A stretch of DNA of 64,000 nt from Notospermus geniculatus (lineage: Eukaryota; Nemertea; Pilidiophora; Heteronemertea; Lineidae). Below the pieces are notes generated by a model. That model did not search any database and had not been told where the DNA came from. It worked only from the letters and a program-made list of their open reading frames with translations. Positions 10,682 to 22,500 of this stretch are shown in pieces (positions within the stretch are counted from its first letter, which is position 1; each line of letters begins with the position of its first letter). The DNA is taken from the NCBI GenBank assembly GCA_002633025.1, contig NMRB01001494.1, positions 32,513 through 96,512 of the forward strand, written 5' to 3'. Both the position numbers and the translations under genes were made by a program.

Positions 10682-10898
10682 AGTCTGGCAACATCTAACT
10701 TTGACCCAATGGAATGCGGAAGTCATGTAATGTGGCAGAACTGTGGTTTTTAATCATGCCTGTCGACCATTTGTGGTCGTTCCCCGATTGTTCGCACTGT
10801 CCACCTTATTCAAGAGCCGCGTGTGATTAAGGAAAATCCAACTATCAATTCCCTAACTTCCGCATTCCATTGGGTCGAAGTCAGATGTTGCCGGACTT
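10682..10898. mobile_element. MITE with ~40-bp inverted repeats, inside the RT relic
   Basis: AGTCTGGCAACATCTAACTT continuing to CCCAATGGAATGCGGAAGT at the left is mirrored by ACTTCCGCATTCCATTGGG continuing to AGATGTTGCCGGACTT at the right. RT similarity breaks after VKPILL and resumes with YTCEMWG. Confidence 0.85.
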
Positions 10899-11048
10899 TA
10901 CACATGTGAAATGTGGGGTGTCGAAAATCTTAGATTCCTTGAAACTTTTCACTTGAAATTCTTGAAGCTTATTTTGAAAATTAGAAATGCAACCCCGTCG
11001 TATATGGTGTATGGTGATATGGGAGAATTCCCTCTCTATAACATGAAG

Positions 11049-11157
11049 GCCTTTCCGTTTGACGGACGCTAAAATGTACATGCGCCTCGCAAACAATTGA
11101 AATTCTATTGTTTGCGAGGCGCATGCATATTTTAGCGCCCGTCAAATGAAAAAGGCC
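11049..11157. mobile_element. Perfect-hairpin MITE (~109 bp)
   Basis: GCGCCTCGCAAACAAT and ATTGTTTGCGAGGCGC are inverse arms around a short loop, and the outer GGCCTTTCCGTTTGACGG / CCGTCAAATGAAAAAGGCC continue the pairing. The RT relic flanks it. Confidence 0.85.
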
Positions 11158-11200
11158 TGCATGATACAGTTTTGGGGCAAAATAATAACTGGCTGCCAAT

Positions 11201-11405
11201 ATGTGACCGTCTAGAGAAAACCTGGTCCAAGTCGCTGCACACTACATGGTTAATTTAGGTTACATAAGGAGTGTCATCACAATAAAAAGCGACGATCTGT
11301 TGGTGGCAAATAAAGCCTTATCGATTGTGCACAAAGATCAGGTATGGTCAAGGCCTAGGTCACTCCCCAGCGACTTTGACCGGGTTTTCTCATAGACAGT
11401 CACAT
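11201..11405. mobile_element. MITE with ATGTGAC termini
   Basis: Left ATGTGACCGTCTAGAGAAAA and right GGGTTTTCTCATAGACAGTCACAT are imperfect inverse repeats, continued by AAGTCGCTG/CAGCGACTT. Confidence 0.7.
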
Positions 11406-11408
11406 ATC

Positions 11409-11555
11409 GCGGGTGACCCACTGTTGAGATTTTGGCTTGAGACGGGGTTGCGATGCCTTACGATCACCTTATAAGGACTTCCGACTGCCTTATAAGGTGA
11501 TCGCAAGGGACCGCAACCCCGTCTCAAGCCAAAATCACAACAGTGGATCACCCGC
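11409..11555. mobile_element. Near-perfect palindromic MITE (~147 bp)
   Basis: GCGGGTGACCCACTGTTGAG then GGCTTGAGACGGGGTTGCG pairs with CGCAACCCCGTCTCAAGCC then CAACAGTGGATCACCCGC. The centre also pairs (CACCTTATAAGG / CCTTATAAGGTG). Confidence 0.85.
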
Positions 11556-11629
11556 TTAAGTTGTAGAAGTTCCTCATGAGTTGTAAAAAACAATATTTAT
11601 ATTTAACAATATATTTATATTTAACAATA

Positions 11630-11788
11630 CAGTAGAACCTCCTCTATTAAGGACATCTGGGACTGACAAATGCTGTCCTTAAATGAGAGGTGTCCTGATA
11701 ACAGTGGTCAAAATGAATAGAAATGGTCAATTAGGGACTGAAGTTCGGTGTCCTTATAGAGAGGTGTCCGTTAAGGGAGGTTCCACTG
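11630..11788. mobile_element. Pogo/Tigger-like MITE with TA duplication
   Basis: It starts CAGTAGAACCTCC and ends GGAGGTTCCACTG, with TA on both sides (11628-11629 and 11789-11790). CAGTRGAACCTC termini are characteristic of pogo/Tigger-type elements. Diverged members sit in intron 2 of ABCB genes A (35215-35365) and B (53790-53945). Confidence 0.8.
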
Positions 11789-11799
11789 TATTTATATTT

Positions 11800-12860
11800 A
11801 TAACAAGTGAAGTCTGTAGGTCTACCTGCCTCCCGTTCTCTAGATCTTGCCGCTGTCTTGCCTGGATTAATTGCGTGAAAGCTGTAATCTGTAAATTTTT
11901 GTACCCTTCTTGTGGTTGAGAATGAACTTGAATTGAATTAAACGGTGTTGACTGTTGGTGAGCACAGAGTTGCACTGTTCGAGGTGTTTCTTGTTGTCCG
12001 AGGTTTAAAATCAAGAAGGTGATAAAAAGGGAGTCACTTGCAGGATGGGATTGTTGTGTACCATTTGCAAATTTGAGTTCACTATCAGCCTGACAAAGGA
12101 TTTGAATGTCGACACAGAAGTTGCAAAATCTATTATCAATTTTGTTAAATTGACTTATTTATCTAGGTTTAATATATAAATTTATATTACTTCTATCGGA
12201 TAAAGCTCTCACTAATTATCATTGTAACTTGCTCTGTAAGAGGTACCTGGCCACTATTTGTGTCATTTTAATTTCATATCTTATGTCTTGTTTTATGTAC
12301 CAGTACGTCTTATTGTCATTCTTGATCACTATGCACTCCTCTTATGCTGTGTGGGCCAGATACATTCCTCAGACAGATTCTGGTCCATTTGTCGTCTCCT
12401 TCTTCCCTTTTTCTGTCATTCACTAATTATACCACTGTTTATTGTTTTTCAAGCCAATATACATGTAATGTATTTTTATAAGGCTAAAATAAACAAATTT
12501 GATTTGATTGATTTGATTTCATTTCATTTTGTCCTTAAAGTTACAGCAGTTTCGTCTCCCGGTGCAATTTGGGTAACAATTTTAGTTTATCGTCCGAGTG
12601 GTTCTAGAAAATGGTACACTGAAAATGTACGAAGAACATGTGTCAGAAACGGTTTTTTACAGATACCCCTACCTCTTTTCGGCACAGTGACAAAAAATAA
12701 AAAAATTTTGAACGGCACTGAGGACAATAAATTAAAGATTTTTTGCTTGCCCTTAGGGTATATGGTAGTGTTCAACCAACCACGCAGGCGGTAACACGGA
12801 CCGAAACACCTACCCAAAAAATCTGTTGGCGGAACGCCTGCAGGACGCGTTGGCAAGCCG
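11800..12860. other. Intergenic stretch, no gene found
   Basis: Short ORFs only, without recognisable similarity or splice context. AT-rich with a few ACATGTA and TTGATTTGATTT runs (12500-12530). Confidence 0.5.
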
Positions 12861-12877
12861 GGTGTGTAATAAATAGC

Positions 12878-13216
12878 TAAACCTAAGTTTATCAGCAAAA
12901 ACTTAGTTCTTGCACCGTCAAACCTAGGTTTAGCTCCTTAAACTCAAGTTCGGCACATCAAAACTTATGTTTTGCTCGCTAAACTTAGGTTTTGTGACCA
13001 AAAACCTGGTTTTAGCATGACAAACCTAAGTTTGTCTCATATATTACACTCAAGGCACAGAAACATGGGTTTAACGAGCAAAACATAAGTTTTTTGTTGC
13101 AAAAACTAAGTTTTTAAACTGCAGTTTATCGATTTATTAGATTCAGGTTTAGCTCACCAAACCTACGTTTAGCTCACCAAACTTGTTTTTGCTGATAAAC
13201 TTAGGTTTAGCTATTT
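12878..13216. repeat. Array of short palindromes (AAACCTAAGTTT type)
   Basis: About 16 degenerate copies of AAACCTAAGTTT or AAACTTAGGTTT occur at roughly 20-30 bp spacing, and the outer ends (TAGCTAAACCTAAGTTTATC / GATAAACTTAGGTTTAGCTA) are inverse of each other. The whole array is thus one long imperfect inverted repeat built from small palindromes. Confidence 0.8.
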
Positions 13217-13389
13217 TCTAACCAGGCTTCCCATAGACGTGCCAGTCTGTCACTGGCTTTCGGCGTTGATTTTTAAAATGGTAAGGCCTACTTCCTCTTA
13301 TCCTTCTCCCAAACCCATTTATGGAGTGGTTGAATTATTCAGTTCACTAGAAGACTAAGAACATGCATTCTAAAAATAGCCCAAGGGTA

Positions 13390-13504
13390 TTCCCGGTGTA
13401 ATGACGTCACATCTCGGCGGCTACTGCCTGGCCTCCGTCTACGCAGCGCCATCTCGACGGTGGCCATAGAACCAGGCTTGGGCTGCTTTGCGCGAGACTA
13501 CCAT
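13390..13504 (+). promoter_or_regulatory. Candidate MED24 promoter and 5' UTR
   Basis: A short CpG-rich stretch holds a consensus CRE, TGACGTCA (13402-13409), CGGCGGC and GCCATCTCGACGGTGGCC, and lies immediately before the proposed first ATG. There is no TATA box, as is usual for housekeeping genes. Assigned by position and composition only. Confidence 0.4.
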
Positions 13505-16500
13505 ATGCCAGAAAATGGAATACAGCAACGCATCGCAGATAAGGTAGGCCTACTGATACAAAAACCTCTAATTTCCCGATTCTGGGTGATGATATAATGA
13601 ATTGAGAGGGTTGTGTATAATCTGTAACATTTATAGAAGCATTAAATGCATAATATATTGATAAGGAGTTTGTGGCATTCTGTCTTTTTTCACTCAAAAA
13701 TCATGAGATGAGCATGATGCATGATGATATTGATGATGATGATGAGTTGATCGACATGCACTGCACTGCATCTGCAGGCCCATGCAAACGAGTACGGAGT
13801 AGGCCTAGGCCTACCGCCGCCTAGGAGGGTCAAGTACAGTGACAGTGACAGTGACATGCTTGGTGGATGTCAGTGCAGTGCAGTGGATGTCAGTGCAGTG
13901 TTCTGTCGGCCTGTCTGTCGTCACTTCTGACATACCGTAGCAGGCTAGCGTAAAATAGGCTAAAGCGCAGCATGAAAGAAAAGAAAGGCAATACCTAGTT
14001 CATACTTCGTCTTCGATGCAAGACCATTGGCGTCTGACGCGCGATCAAATCTGGATGCCGACTTTGTGGAATTGATTCAGAGTCCAGCGTACTTTAACGA
14101 CGATGACCCGTTATGAAATGACTGAAGTAGGCCTAATTACAGCCTCGCAATCGTACGCCGACCAAGTCGCACGACAGGGTCGGCGTCGAACGCAAGATCG
14201 CGCGTTGGCCGCCGGCGATGGTCGTGCGTCGAAGTATGAATTTGGCTTAAAGCTAAAGGCCAATTCATACTTTACTAGGCCTAGGCCTATATTAAATTCA
14301 TGATCATGGTGATATTTGTAGGCCCCTAATGTGTCATTGTGACTGTCAGTGTGTGTGCCACCAGTCCACAGTCCAGTCTGGTACCAACAATAAAATTACT
14401 TTTTCCATCACACATTCACAACGGAAACGGACACGTGCAAAATGCGAAGTTTGAATCGACCTAGGCTTAAACCCTTCTATTGAACTGTTGAACTTCAAAG
14501 GCCGAACCGCTTAGGGTAGGCCCATACGCCTTCGCCAGTTAGCTAGGCCTCAGTCGATTGAGTTGGTTCAGGCTGCTGCTGTCTTGTGCACCATGTTAGG
14601 CCTATGTAACTGTAAGGTGGGTACACAATCAACCCTAGGCCTACCATGGGCATAAGGGCTAAGGTCACTACATACGGTGTCATGGAGTGGTAGCTACATG
14701 TACCGGACGGTAGGCCTGTCACCCAGCCTACCATAACTTAACAGGCCTTAAATTAGACCTCCATTTGGACACTGCCACTTTGGCCTTGGAAACTTACTGA
14801 ATTTTAGGGGCGCCAAGGCCACACCCAGGGGCACAAGGCCATTCTGAAGAAGGCACTGAGGGCACCACAGCCACAAAATATACTTTATGTTTTGCTGTCA
14901 TTCCAATCATTTCTTTGCAAAGAAATGATAGAATGAATTCAAATTTCCCGCCCATTACACCATATTAACCAAGGTATTTTCTGATTGTCTCAGAGCCGCT
15001 CTTGAGATTTCTTCAAACAAACTGAGTCAAACTCACCAGATAACTTGGCCCAAAAATGATTTATAAAGTAAAGCTTGCAATGAAATCAACAGGGTATTGA
15101 ACAAAACACCCAATTTGAGCCTCTCGTGTCCATCATCAGCTTATTTGTGTTAATTAGTCAGACTGGCTGACCAGAAACATCATTACGATCGTAGGCACAC
15201 ACATAGATGTCTGCATAGCAGTTGGCGCAAAGCCAACTCTGGTGTTCAACTGTCGGTTGTAGCCGCCTAATCAAGTAAAGATTTGTTCATCAAAATGACC
15301 AAGACGGGCAAGCTTTATGTCATTGGAAAGGAAATTTCATTGGGAATCCAACCAAACAGTTTTTGAAGCGATTTCTTTCCATCCCAGAGAAATAAAACCA
15401 AAAGTTCAGGTCACTGTAGAAGTGAAAGCNGCATTAGCAACAAGAACAACAATTCACTGACAAAAGCGATCAAGTGTCTTCTGCTCCAGGCTTGGCGTGA
15501 ACGGTGGTCAGATATACAATGGGGCATCAACTTGAAGAAGCATCTTCCGCTGTCACATAACCACATCAATGGAGATACCTTTGGTTTATCAGGTTAGACA
15601 ACCTACTAGGCGTAGTGTATGCCATGGAACTTCATACAAGTCTGTCATTTTATCCCAGTCCCTTTTAATCAAATGAAATGGTATAATGAAGCATTTCCCT
15701 CCTTCCTTGACTTTCTGGTGATCCCGGCCCGCCCCCTTCATCATCATTCCCCGTTTCATTTCAGAGTTGATCTTGGAGCAAGCTCTTGTCGGAATCAGTC
15801 CTAATGCCCAAGTTCTGCTGTACCTGAAGTACTGCATCAGTGCACAGGTTAGTGTGCTCATCCTTGGGGGGTCACTTTACCACAGAATACATGTATGTCC
15901 TTTGCGAGTCCATACCTCCCTCTCCTGGATCGATGATGATGATGATGTCATGAACATTGTTCAATGAAGTCAAATAAATCATCTTCTTTTGCATCATTTA
16001 GAAGTTCCAATAGAAGGGGTAATCTGAGCTGGTCCTTAATATTTCAGGTTGTTTCATTGACTGCCACTCTGCGGGGTATCATGAAATATGATGACCTCAA
16101 CAAACCATATTGTATCAAAAGTCTCATGGAGCTGACGGAGGGATTTCTTGGACGGGCAAGGTAGAGTGCTCGTCTCGTCTTTTGTTATCATTTTCATTCT
16201 GTAGATTGCATGTTCAACAGTCAGCAATCATATTATGAAAAAAAATAAGCTTTTATGTTTTTGTCTACCCTGACAGCCATTATGGAATTACTGAAGATGC
16301 CATGGCACTCTCAAAAACCCTCCTGAACTTCGTTCAGTGGCTCCTGTCCTGCTCTCACAAAGCCCTACAGAAAGTTAGCGACAGCAAAGGAGAACCAGAA
16401 TTCACCAATATCCTTGACAAAGCCTGTGATGTCCTCAATGTCATGATAGAAAACAGGAGCACGAGAGCTATGCTACATATCGGCATACTTGATGAAGCAG

Positions 16501-19500
16501 GTGAGTTGGCAAAATGTTCATGTGTTCCGTTATTTGTGGTTCACTGCAGCACTTCACATTTGTAAGTTGTCCTTGATTCCTGCAACTGCAACGATAGTTT
16601 TCCCCACTTCCCTCTAACAAATACATGTACGTATCTCTCTGCTCAATTTCAGAAACATTTCGCCAGATTGAACAAACAGAGGCAAACGTGCGTGGGACAT
16701 TGGGACAGTTACATTCAGCAACCATCACGTCGGCTCTCAGAAGTAAAGTTGATTCAAGTTTGAAACTTCTCAACAGAATCTCCGAGGTGGCAGCTGAAGT
16801 CCCTGGTGTCCTCAACATGTCAACAGTCCTTGGCAACCCAACCATCAGTATCCTGCTGCCACAGGAGGCCATCTTGAATCCAATGGGAGAAATTCAACCA
16901 TTCATTGATCAGTTGATTTTGGTGGAGAAATTACAAGTGAGCTTTTTTTTCTTGGTCAGAGTCCATGATCTCATTCACCCTTTCTGTGTTCAATTTGAAA
17001 GTGACACAGTTATTTTACTGGCATAAATAACATATCTCTTATCTGTTGCAGGGTTTGAATCGGCCATCAGTCTATTGTGATGTCATTAAAGCCTGTTTTT
17101 ATGGCCTGATTGATGCTGGTGGTAGTCAAGAAGAACTCAAATGGGTCGCTTTCACATTCCTAAAGGTAAGTCTCTGGACATTCAGTATTTTAACCCTTTC
17201 TTCGTTACTGGCATGTATGATCAACAGCTTACGGAGGCCCAAATTTACAAAACTGTTTTATGCCAAAACTGTTTTACCAAAAATCTGTTCCAACTCAAAC
17301 CTGCCATTATACAGGACCCGGTGACCGGGATCCGACGCAAATTTCGTGGGGGTTTGGATGACCCGGTGACCGGGTCCCACGTAACAAAAGGGTTAACATG
17401 AAACCTACGCTGTGTTGGCCGAGGATTTCGATGACATTTGCCGACTAGTATTTCGTGTTGCCATGGAAACCAACTCCTGGATCACTGTTTGTATTTCCTT
17501 ACATTCAGCTGCCGCAGATTCTACAGAAGATGGAGCAGATGCCATCATCATTCCGAGAGAGTGGGTCATGCATGGAGCAAGGAATTGAGCTGTTGCTTCG
17601 GTTTACTCCCTTGCTTGATCTTACTGATACGAGATGCAAGTGAGTCATATTACGCATCTTTTAAGTAACACTGTTTTAGACTTAGGGCTCTCAGATTGGC
17701 ACAATGTAGAGCTAATAAGAGCTAATGCTATAGGCCTATTAGCGCTCTGCCCTGATTTTCTTCTGGAAATTCCACTGTCGTCTTTGATTCCAGCTGTGAC
17801 TGTCTCCAGTTCCTCCTGCTTGAGTTGTGGAACAAGTACAACATACTGAATGAGCACCAGTGTCGGAAGCTAATGGCAAAAAGGTAATCATTTGCTCTAC
17901 CCTATCTTTATCTGACTTTTTCTTACCATGGTTTTGCTGTCCTTTATAATTTGTCCTTGTTGAGGCCACATGTTTGATCATTTTCTGTTTCAGACAAAGT
18001 GAGAGTAGAAAGTCAAAAAACCAGGAGCAGAACACATCTCAACCAAGCCCCAGTTTGATTCTACGAGCAGAACCAACAGTTACAAGTATACTTAAGGTAA
18101 GATTGTATTTCTCTGCCATTTGTTTAGTCTGAAAACTCTTGCTTTATGTATTGTTGGGAGGGAGAGCTCTAATGTATTCAGATAGAGCGTAGTACATTTT
18201 ACTGACGTCGAGAATCGCGGCGATGATTCGTGTTTTTCAAATTTACAGTGGGGCTTTAAGCAGTAAATATGGGGACTCATCATAGTTGAAAGAAGTACCT
18301 GTCTTATTTGGGTGGAAATTGTTCTTGTATGATAATACAGCCAATCGGCAACAAATGTCTGCATCCAGTCGATCGTATGAGTTGGTCTTTGGTGCATATC
18401 TGTTTCAAATTCCGATTCCACTTTCTTTAGTCTTATTCTTTGTTTTCTAGACCGAGGTAGATGTATGTCTCTATTTCTCTGCTAAGTTTATGGTGCTGGA
18501 TGGGCTTAATAACACCAAAAGTCCTTCTAATTCAACCTTCATAATATTCCTATCAGAGTTAGTGGACCAGTGATTTTATTGGATCTTTGCCTGGCTGTAT
18601 GATAATGACCTTAGTATCATCTCCAGCTTGCCTTCTTTAGCTGTCCTCTATTCCTGAATTCCTTCTTTCATTACTCTTTCTTAACCTCATAAAGGAAAGA
18701 ATTTTAAGGCTATTTCTTCAAATATCATTTTTTATCGAAGTTGGCTAAATGTAAACTTCAGCCTGGATGATCTTGTGAATAATCAACACTTTCTTGGGTG
18801 GTGGAAGTTCCTAACACTCCTTGAAAAGTAAATAACATAGGGCCTACATGTCAGAAGTTGAAACACCAGGCTTGCTTGAGTAGTACTAATACTTCCCTTC
18901 ATCCCAGAATTCTGTCTCACTTCTGAAAACTATCCAGTTGAGATAAACATATTGTCTTGGTGAAAAGTCAAAGTTGGGACTCAAGTGTGGCATTGTTGAA
19001 AATACAAATGACATATATTTCACAGTGGATCAGTATACAACGAATTCCTTTTTGTCGTTTCAGACCCTCGATGCTGATTACTCCAAGAACCAAGATGCTC
19101 TACTTGGCGTCCTGTGTCACATGATGTCTGGGAAGAGTTTTGAACTTATACTAGCTGCGGCAGCTGCGACTGGAAAATTACAGAGCTTCGCTGTGAAATT
19201 GATAAAGTGAGTGGAAGTGGGATCAACGTTGACAAAATTGTCACTCACTTGATCATGATATTTCAGCCTATTTTGCTTTTCATGCAACCCTGAACTTTAT
19301 TTTTCCACCTGTCATGATTGTTGTTATTCACAGGTTCAATGAGTTTGCTAAGAGTTCATCAGGCGAGGGAGGAAAAGCGGCCCAGATCCGTGCTCTACTC
19401 TTTGATATTTCATTCCTTATGCTGTGCCATATCACACAGTTGTATGGAGTTGAGGTGAGTGACCTGGAGAGCCTTGCCACTTACGGTACTTGAGACCTTT

Positions 19501-22500
19501 GCCTGGTATTCCTGGACTGGGTCACAAAGTCACTTCCTCCACCCTAAAACTGCAGCTACCACAGAACCTCTATCTGATAACAATCCTTACTCACATTATG
19601 TCTTTTCTCACAGATTATCACCCAACAACGAGAATCGGCAGAATCTTTCTTTGCCCAATGGGCTCAACGATGTCTGCCAGAAGACGGGAAATTCCGGTCA
19701 CTTGACGCATACCTCCCCCCTGACCCTGCCAAGGTGGATAGTTTAATCCAGCAGTTAAACGTCGGAGGGGAGCTCAAACAGGGGTAAGTGTTTCTATGCA
19801 ACAGAAGAGTTTAATCAAGATAAGCAGTCGGTCAGGTTTGCCCTTGTGATACCCATTTGTAAAAGGAGCCCGGAACCGTTCAGAAAAATGAACCCCTTTT
19901 CTTTGCAGTTCAGCGAAGTGGCATGAAGTGTGTAACAACACTCCAGCAGTCATTCAAGAGGTTCTCATCGCCCTGGAGCATGGGGCATTATCATATGATA
20001 ATGTCGAGGTAAGCAGTCCATCTGCTTTGTTTGAAAATAGACTATATCACTCCAAAACAGCACAACATCTGACGGTAGATACAGCCTCACAACGTCCCGC
20101 ACCCCATTCTGAACGCCGTGACATAGTTGATTGGATCCATGACCCACTCTGTCACACCCCCAATCTGCCTCATTTCCAGACCATTCTTGACAACATCCGT
20201 AGCAAGATGTGCTCCCTTCCTGTCGTCGTGGCCGCCTGGCTCTGCAGCTACATCAACATCAGTGCTGAAGAGAACCGCAAGCATCCATTCAATATGCTGC
20301 AGCAACTCAAAATGTACAGGTTTGTACACACAGTGCGTGATTCACTGATGTCGCGTCATCGACGGAGCGTCCTCCCTGATGTCTTAGGCCTGTTTATTGC
20401 AATTAAACTGCACTGAACCTATGTATACTATGTTTAGTTTGAGGTATTTTAGAATAGAAATTAAACCCTCGGCTTCGGGTCTTGGTTGCGACACCAAACC
20501 CGCTCGGGTGGAGAAAAATTCCGTCCAAACCCTCTGCGAAGCGCCTCGGGTTTGGACTACATTTTAGCTCCACCCTCGCGGGTTTGGTGTCGCAACCAAG
20601 ACCCTCCGCCTCGGGTTTAATTCCTTAAACCATTGTTTGTAACATTGATTTAAGTTGTAAGGAAACCAACAGTGGTGAATTATCCAGTGAGAGCTAGCTG
20701 ATATGAAAAAATGACTGAAGACTGTGTTTATTATGGGGAATCATTGAAGAGGTAAACTAGTCCTATATTCATTGTATCCATGACGTAGGTCCAGGCCTAT
20801 GTCGTTCTGTGACGTTGTGCGTTTTGCCCACCAGCTTTCTTCAGCAAAGCAATGAATTTTGCCCACCACCTTTGCGTCATTAAGGCGACGTCAACAATGG
20901 CGGACACTGTTGGAGTTACGTCGTGGAAACGATGAATATACTGGGGTTAACCCGAGGTTGAAAAGGCTCAACACTTCCATCTGGGGCAAGTTGTGATGGT
21001 AAGAAAAAATGAACAATACATAAATTGTGAACAATTTCCTTCAACTTCAAGGCTTGAGTTTCATTGCTTGCCATTTGTAGTGCTAGTAATGGTAGTATCA
21101 TTGCTTACAGCTATGTGTGGCACCTCCCTGTCCGTGGTTTGCCCTACAAAAAATATCACTGGCTTTCAGAAGTAGCAGGCAGAGAAAGCCCCCTACACTG
21201 TTTCTCCACTTACATTCCTGTTTGGTCTTGGCTGAATGATATTCTGTAGCAAATAGCCAGATGCCCCTTCTGTGTAACAAAGATTACCCCATCTCCAAAA
21301 ACTTAGCATCTGAAGTGAACCCCAAAAATGAGTGAAATAAATCACTCCTGTCCTTAGTTTTGGATTTTCTGTGTGGTCTCTACCGGTCAGCCACAGCTAT
21401 CATAGAAAGAGATCCCAAATTTATTTTGCAGTGAAAAATTTGATCAATGAATGTCAAATGGAATGGAAAATTGAATGCTGTGCTGCCACCTATAACCATT
21501 TAAATGTATTATTCAGGCCCAACGTGTTATCACAACAGCTCAAGAGCCCAGCCCCCTCTAGTGAGAATAACCAGTATTATCAAGACATGGGATGCTCCCG
21601 AATGAGACCCTTCTACATTGTATACCGATATTAGAACCTCCCACCTGAGCCCCCCAAACTGGGAATCACCAAACTGGGGGTATGCATGGTTCAACTATCA
21701 ATTAAGAGACAAACCTTTCTCAGTGAGACATCTAACATGTTGGGCCATCGTTTTTTTTTCAAATAGGATCCATGCACACACTACAACCTGCATTGCTATT
21801 TTGCAGTATTGAAAAATTTTGTGTTGGTCTGGCATGTAAGATCTCTTTCTGTAATATCCTGTCATAAATATTGTTAAAACCACTCTCCCTCTCTCCCCTG
21901 GACCTTCCTGAAATTCACGTTTCAAAATGTTACATGTACATGTACTATGGTAGTTTCTACAGTATTCAAGTTTTTCTCTGCACTCTCTGAACACTTGCTT
22001 TTCACCTTTTAAAATGCCTGTTACCAGTCTTCATTGGGTTGTCAATTTATCTTTCCATTATGGAACATGTCGTCAGAAATTTCTAAGGTGTAACCTGCTA
22101 CGAGTCTTTCCGTATTTTGTGTTCTGAAGGCGCTCCTCCACGTGAGTTTTCTCGTGCGAGTTGGCTTCCAATTGGCAATTTACCGGTACCATTGTTGATT
22201 ATGCTGACATCAGTGGTACAAACAATTGTCCACAGTTTTCTGTGGTTGAATTGCCCATTGAGAGCCAACTTGCACGAGAAAACTCTCACGTGGAGCAGGC
22301 ACTCCTCCAGAGTTTTCTCGCACCACAAATTGGCTTAGCCATACAAAACTATAGGCAGTCAGTCATGTCTTTGGTCTCACACAGAAACCAACAATGTGAT
22401 TCACCCATTGAGAACCAACTCATACAAAAAAACTCCCGCCTGGAGGAGTCCCTGTTGTGGCTGGTTTGACCTAGAAACATCAAATTTGAGAGTGGGGTAT

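Larger units (their letters stand above)
9172..11195 (+). mobile_element. Non-LTR retrotransposon reverse transcriptase relic
   Basis: Pieces of an RT domain occur in order: VNYRGFTILSCLGKVFTSIL (9205 on), KVLIELFVSKK (from 9922), NAKSYGVNHNGIFDSEIGVR then QGKNLSPLLFALFVNDLESS (10100-10220), ILADTPEKLQIAIYALDIYC (10312 on), YLGLVFERNGTFKEH (10510 on), MVKPILL, and after another break YTCEMWGVENLRFLETFHLK. This matches the fingers/palm/thumb order of Jockey/CR1-like elements. The catalytic YADD region is corrupted and there are many stops. At least four hairpin elements (9346-9588, 9589-9923, 10682-10898, 11049-11157) split the ORF at points where the protein similarity stops and resumes. Confidence 0.8.

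Noticed and set aside
12258-12794. 178-codon ORF at 12258-12794
   Set aside because: No similarity, AT-rich, no splice or promoter context; overlaps simple TTGATTTGAT repeats.
12878-13216. CRISPR-like array at 12878-13216
   Set aside because: Repeats are degenerate palindromes with spacers that are themselves related; the genome is eukaryotic.
15437-15489. Extension of MED24 exon 2 upstream (KAIKCLLLQAW)
   Set aside because: Resembles the MED24 N-terminus but has no in-frame ATG before the N at 15430, and TCTTCTGCTCCAG is a good acceptor; kept as an alternative only.
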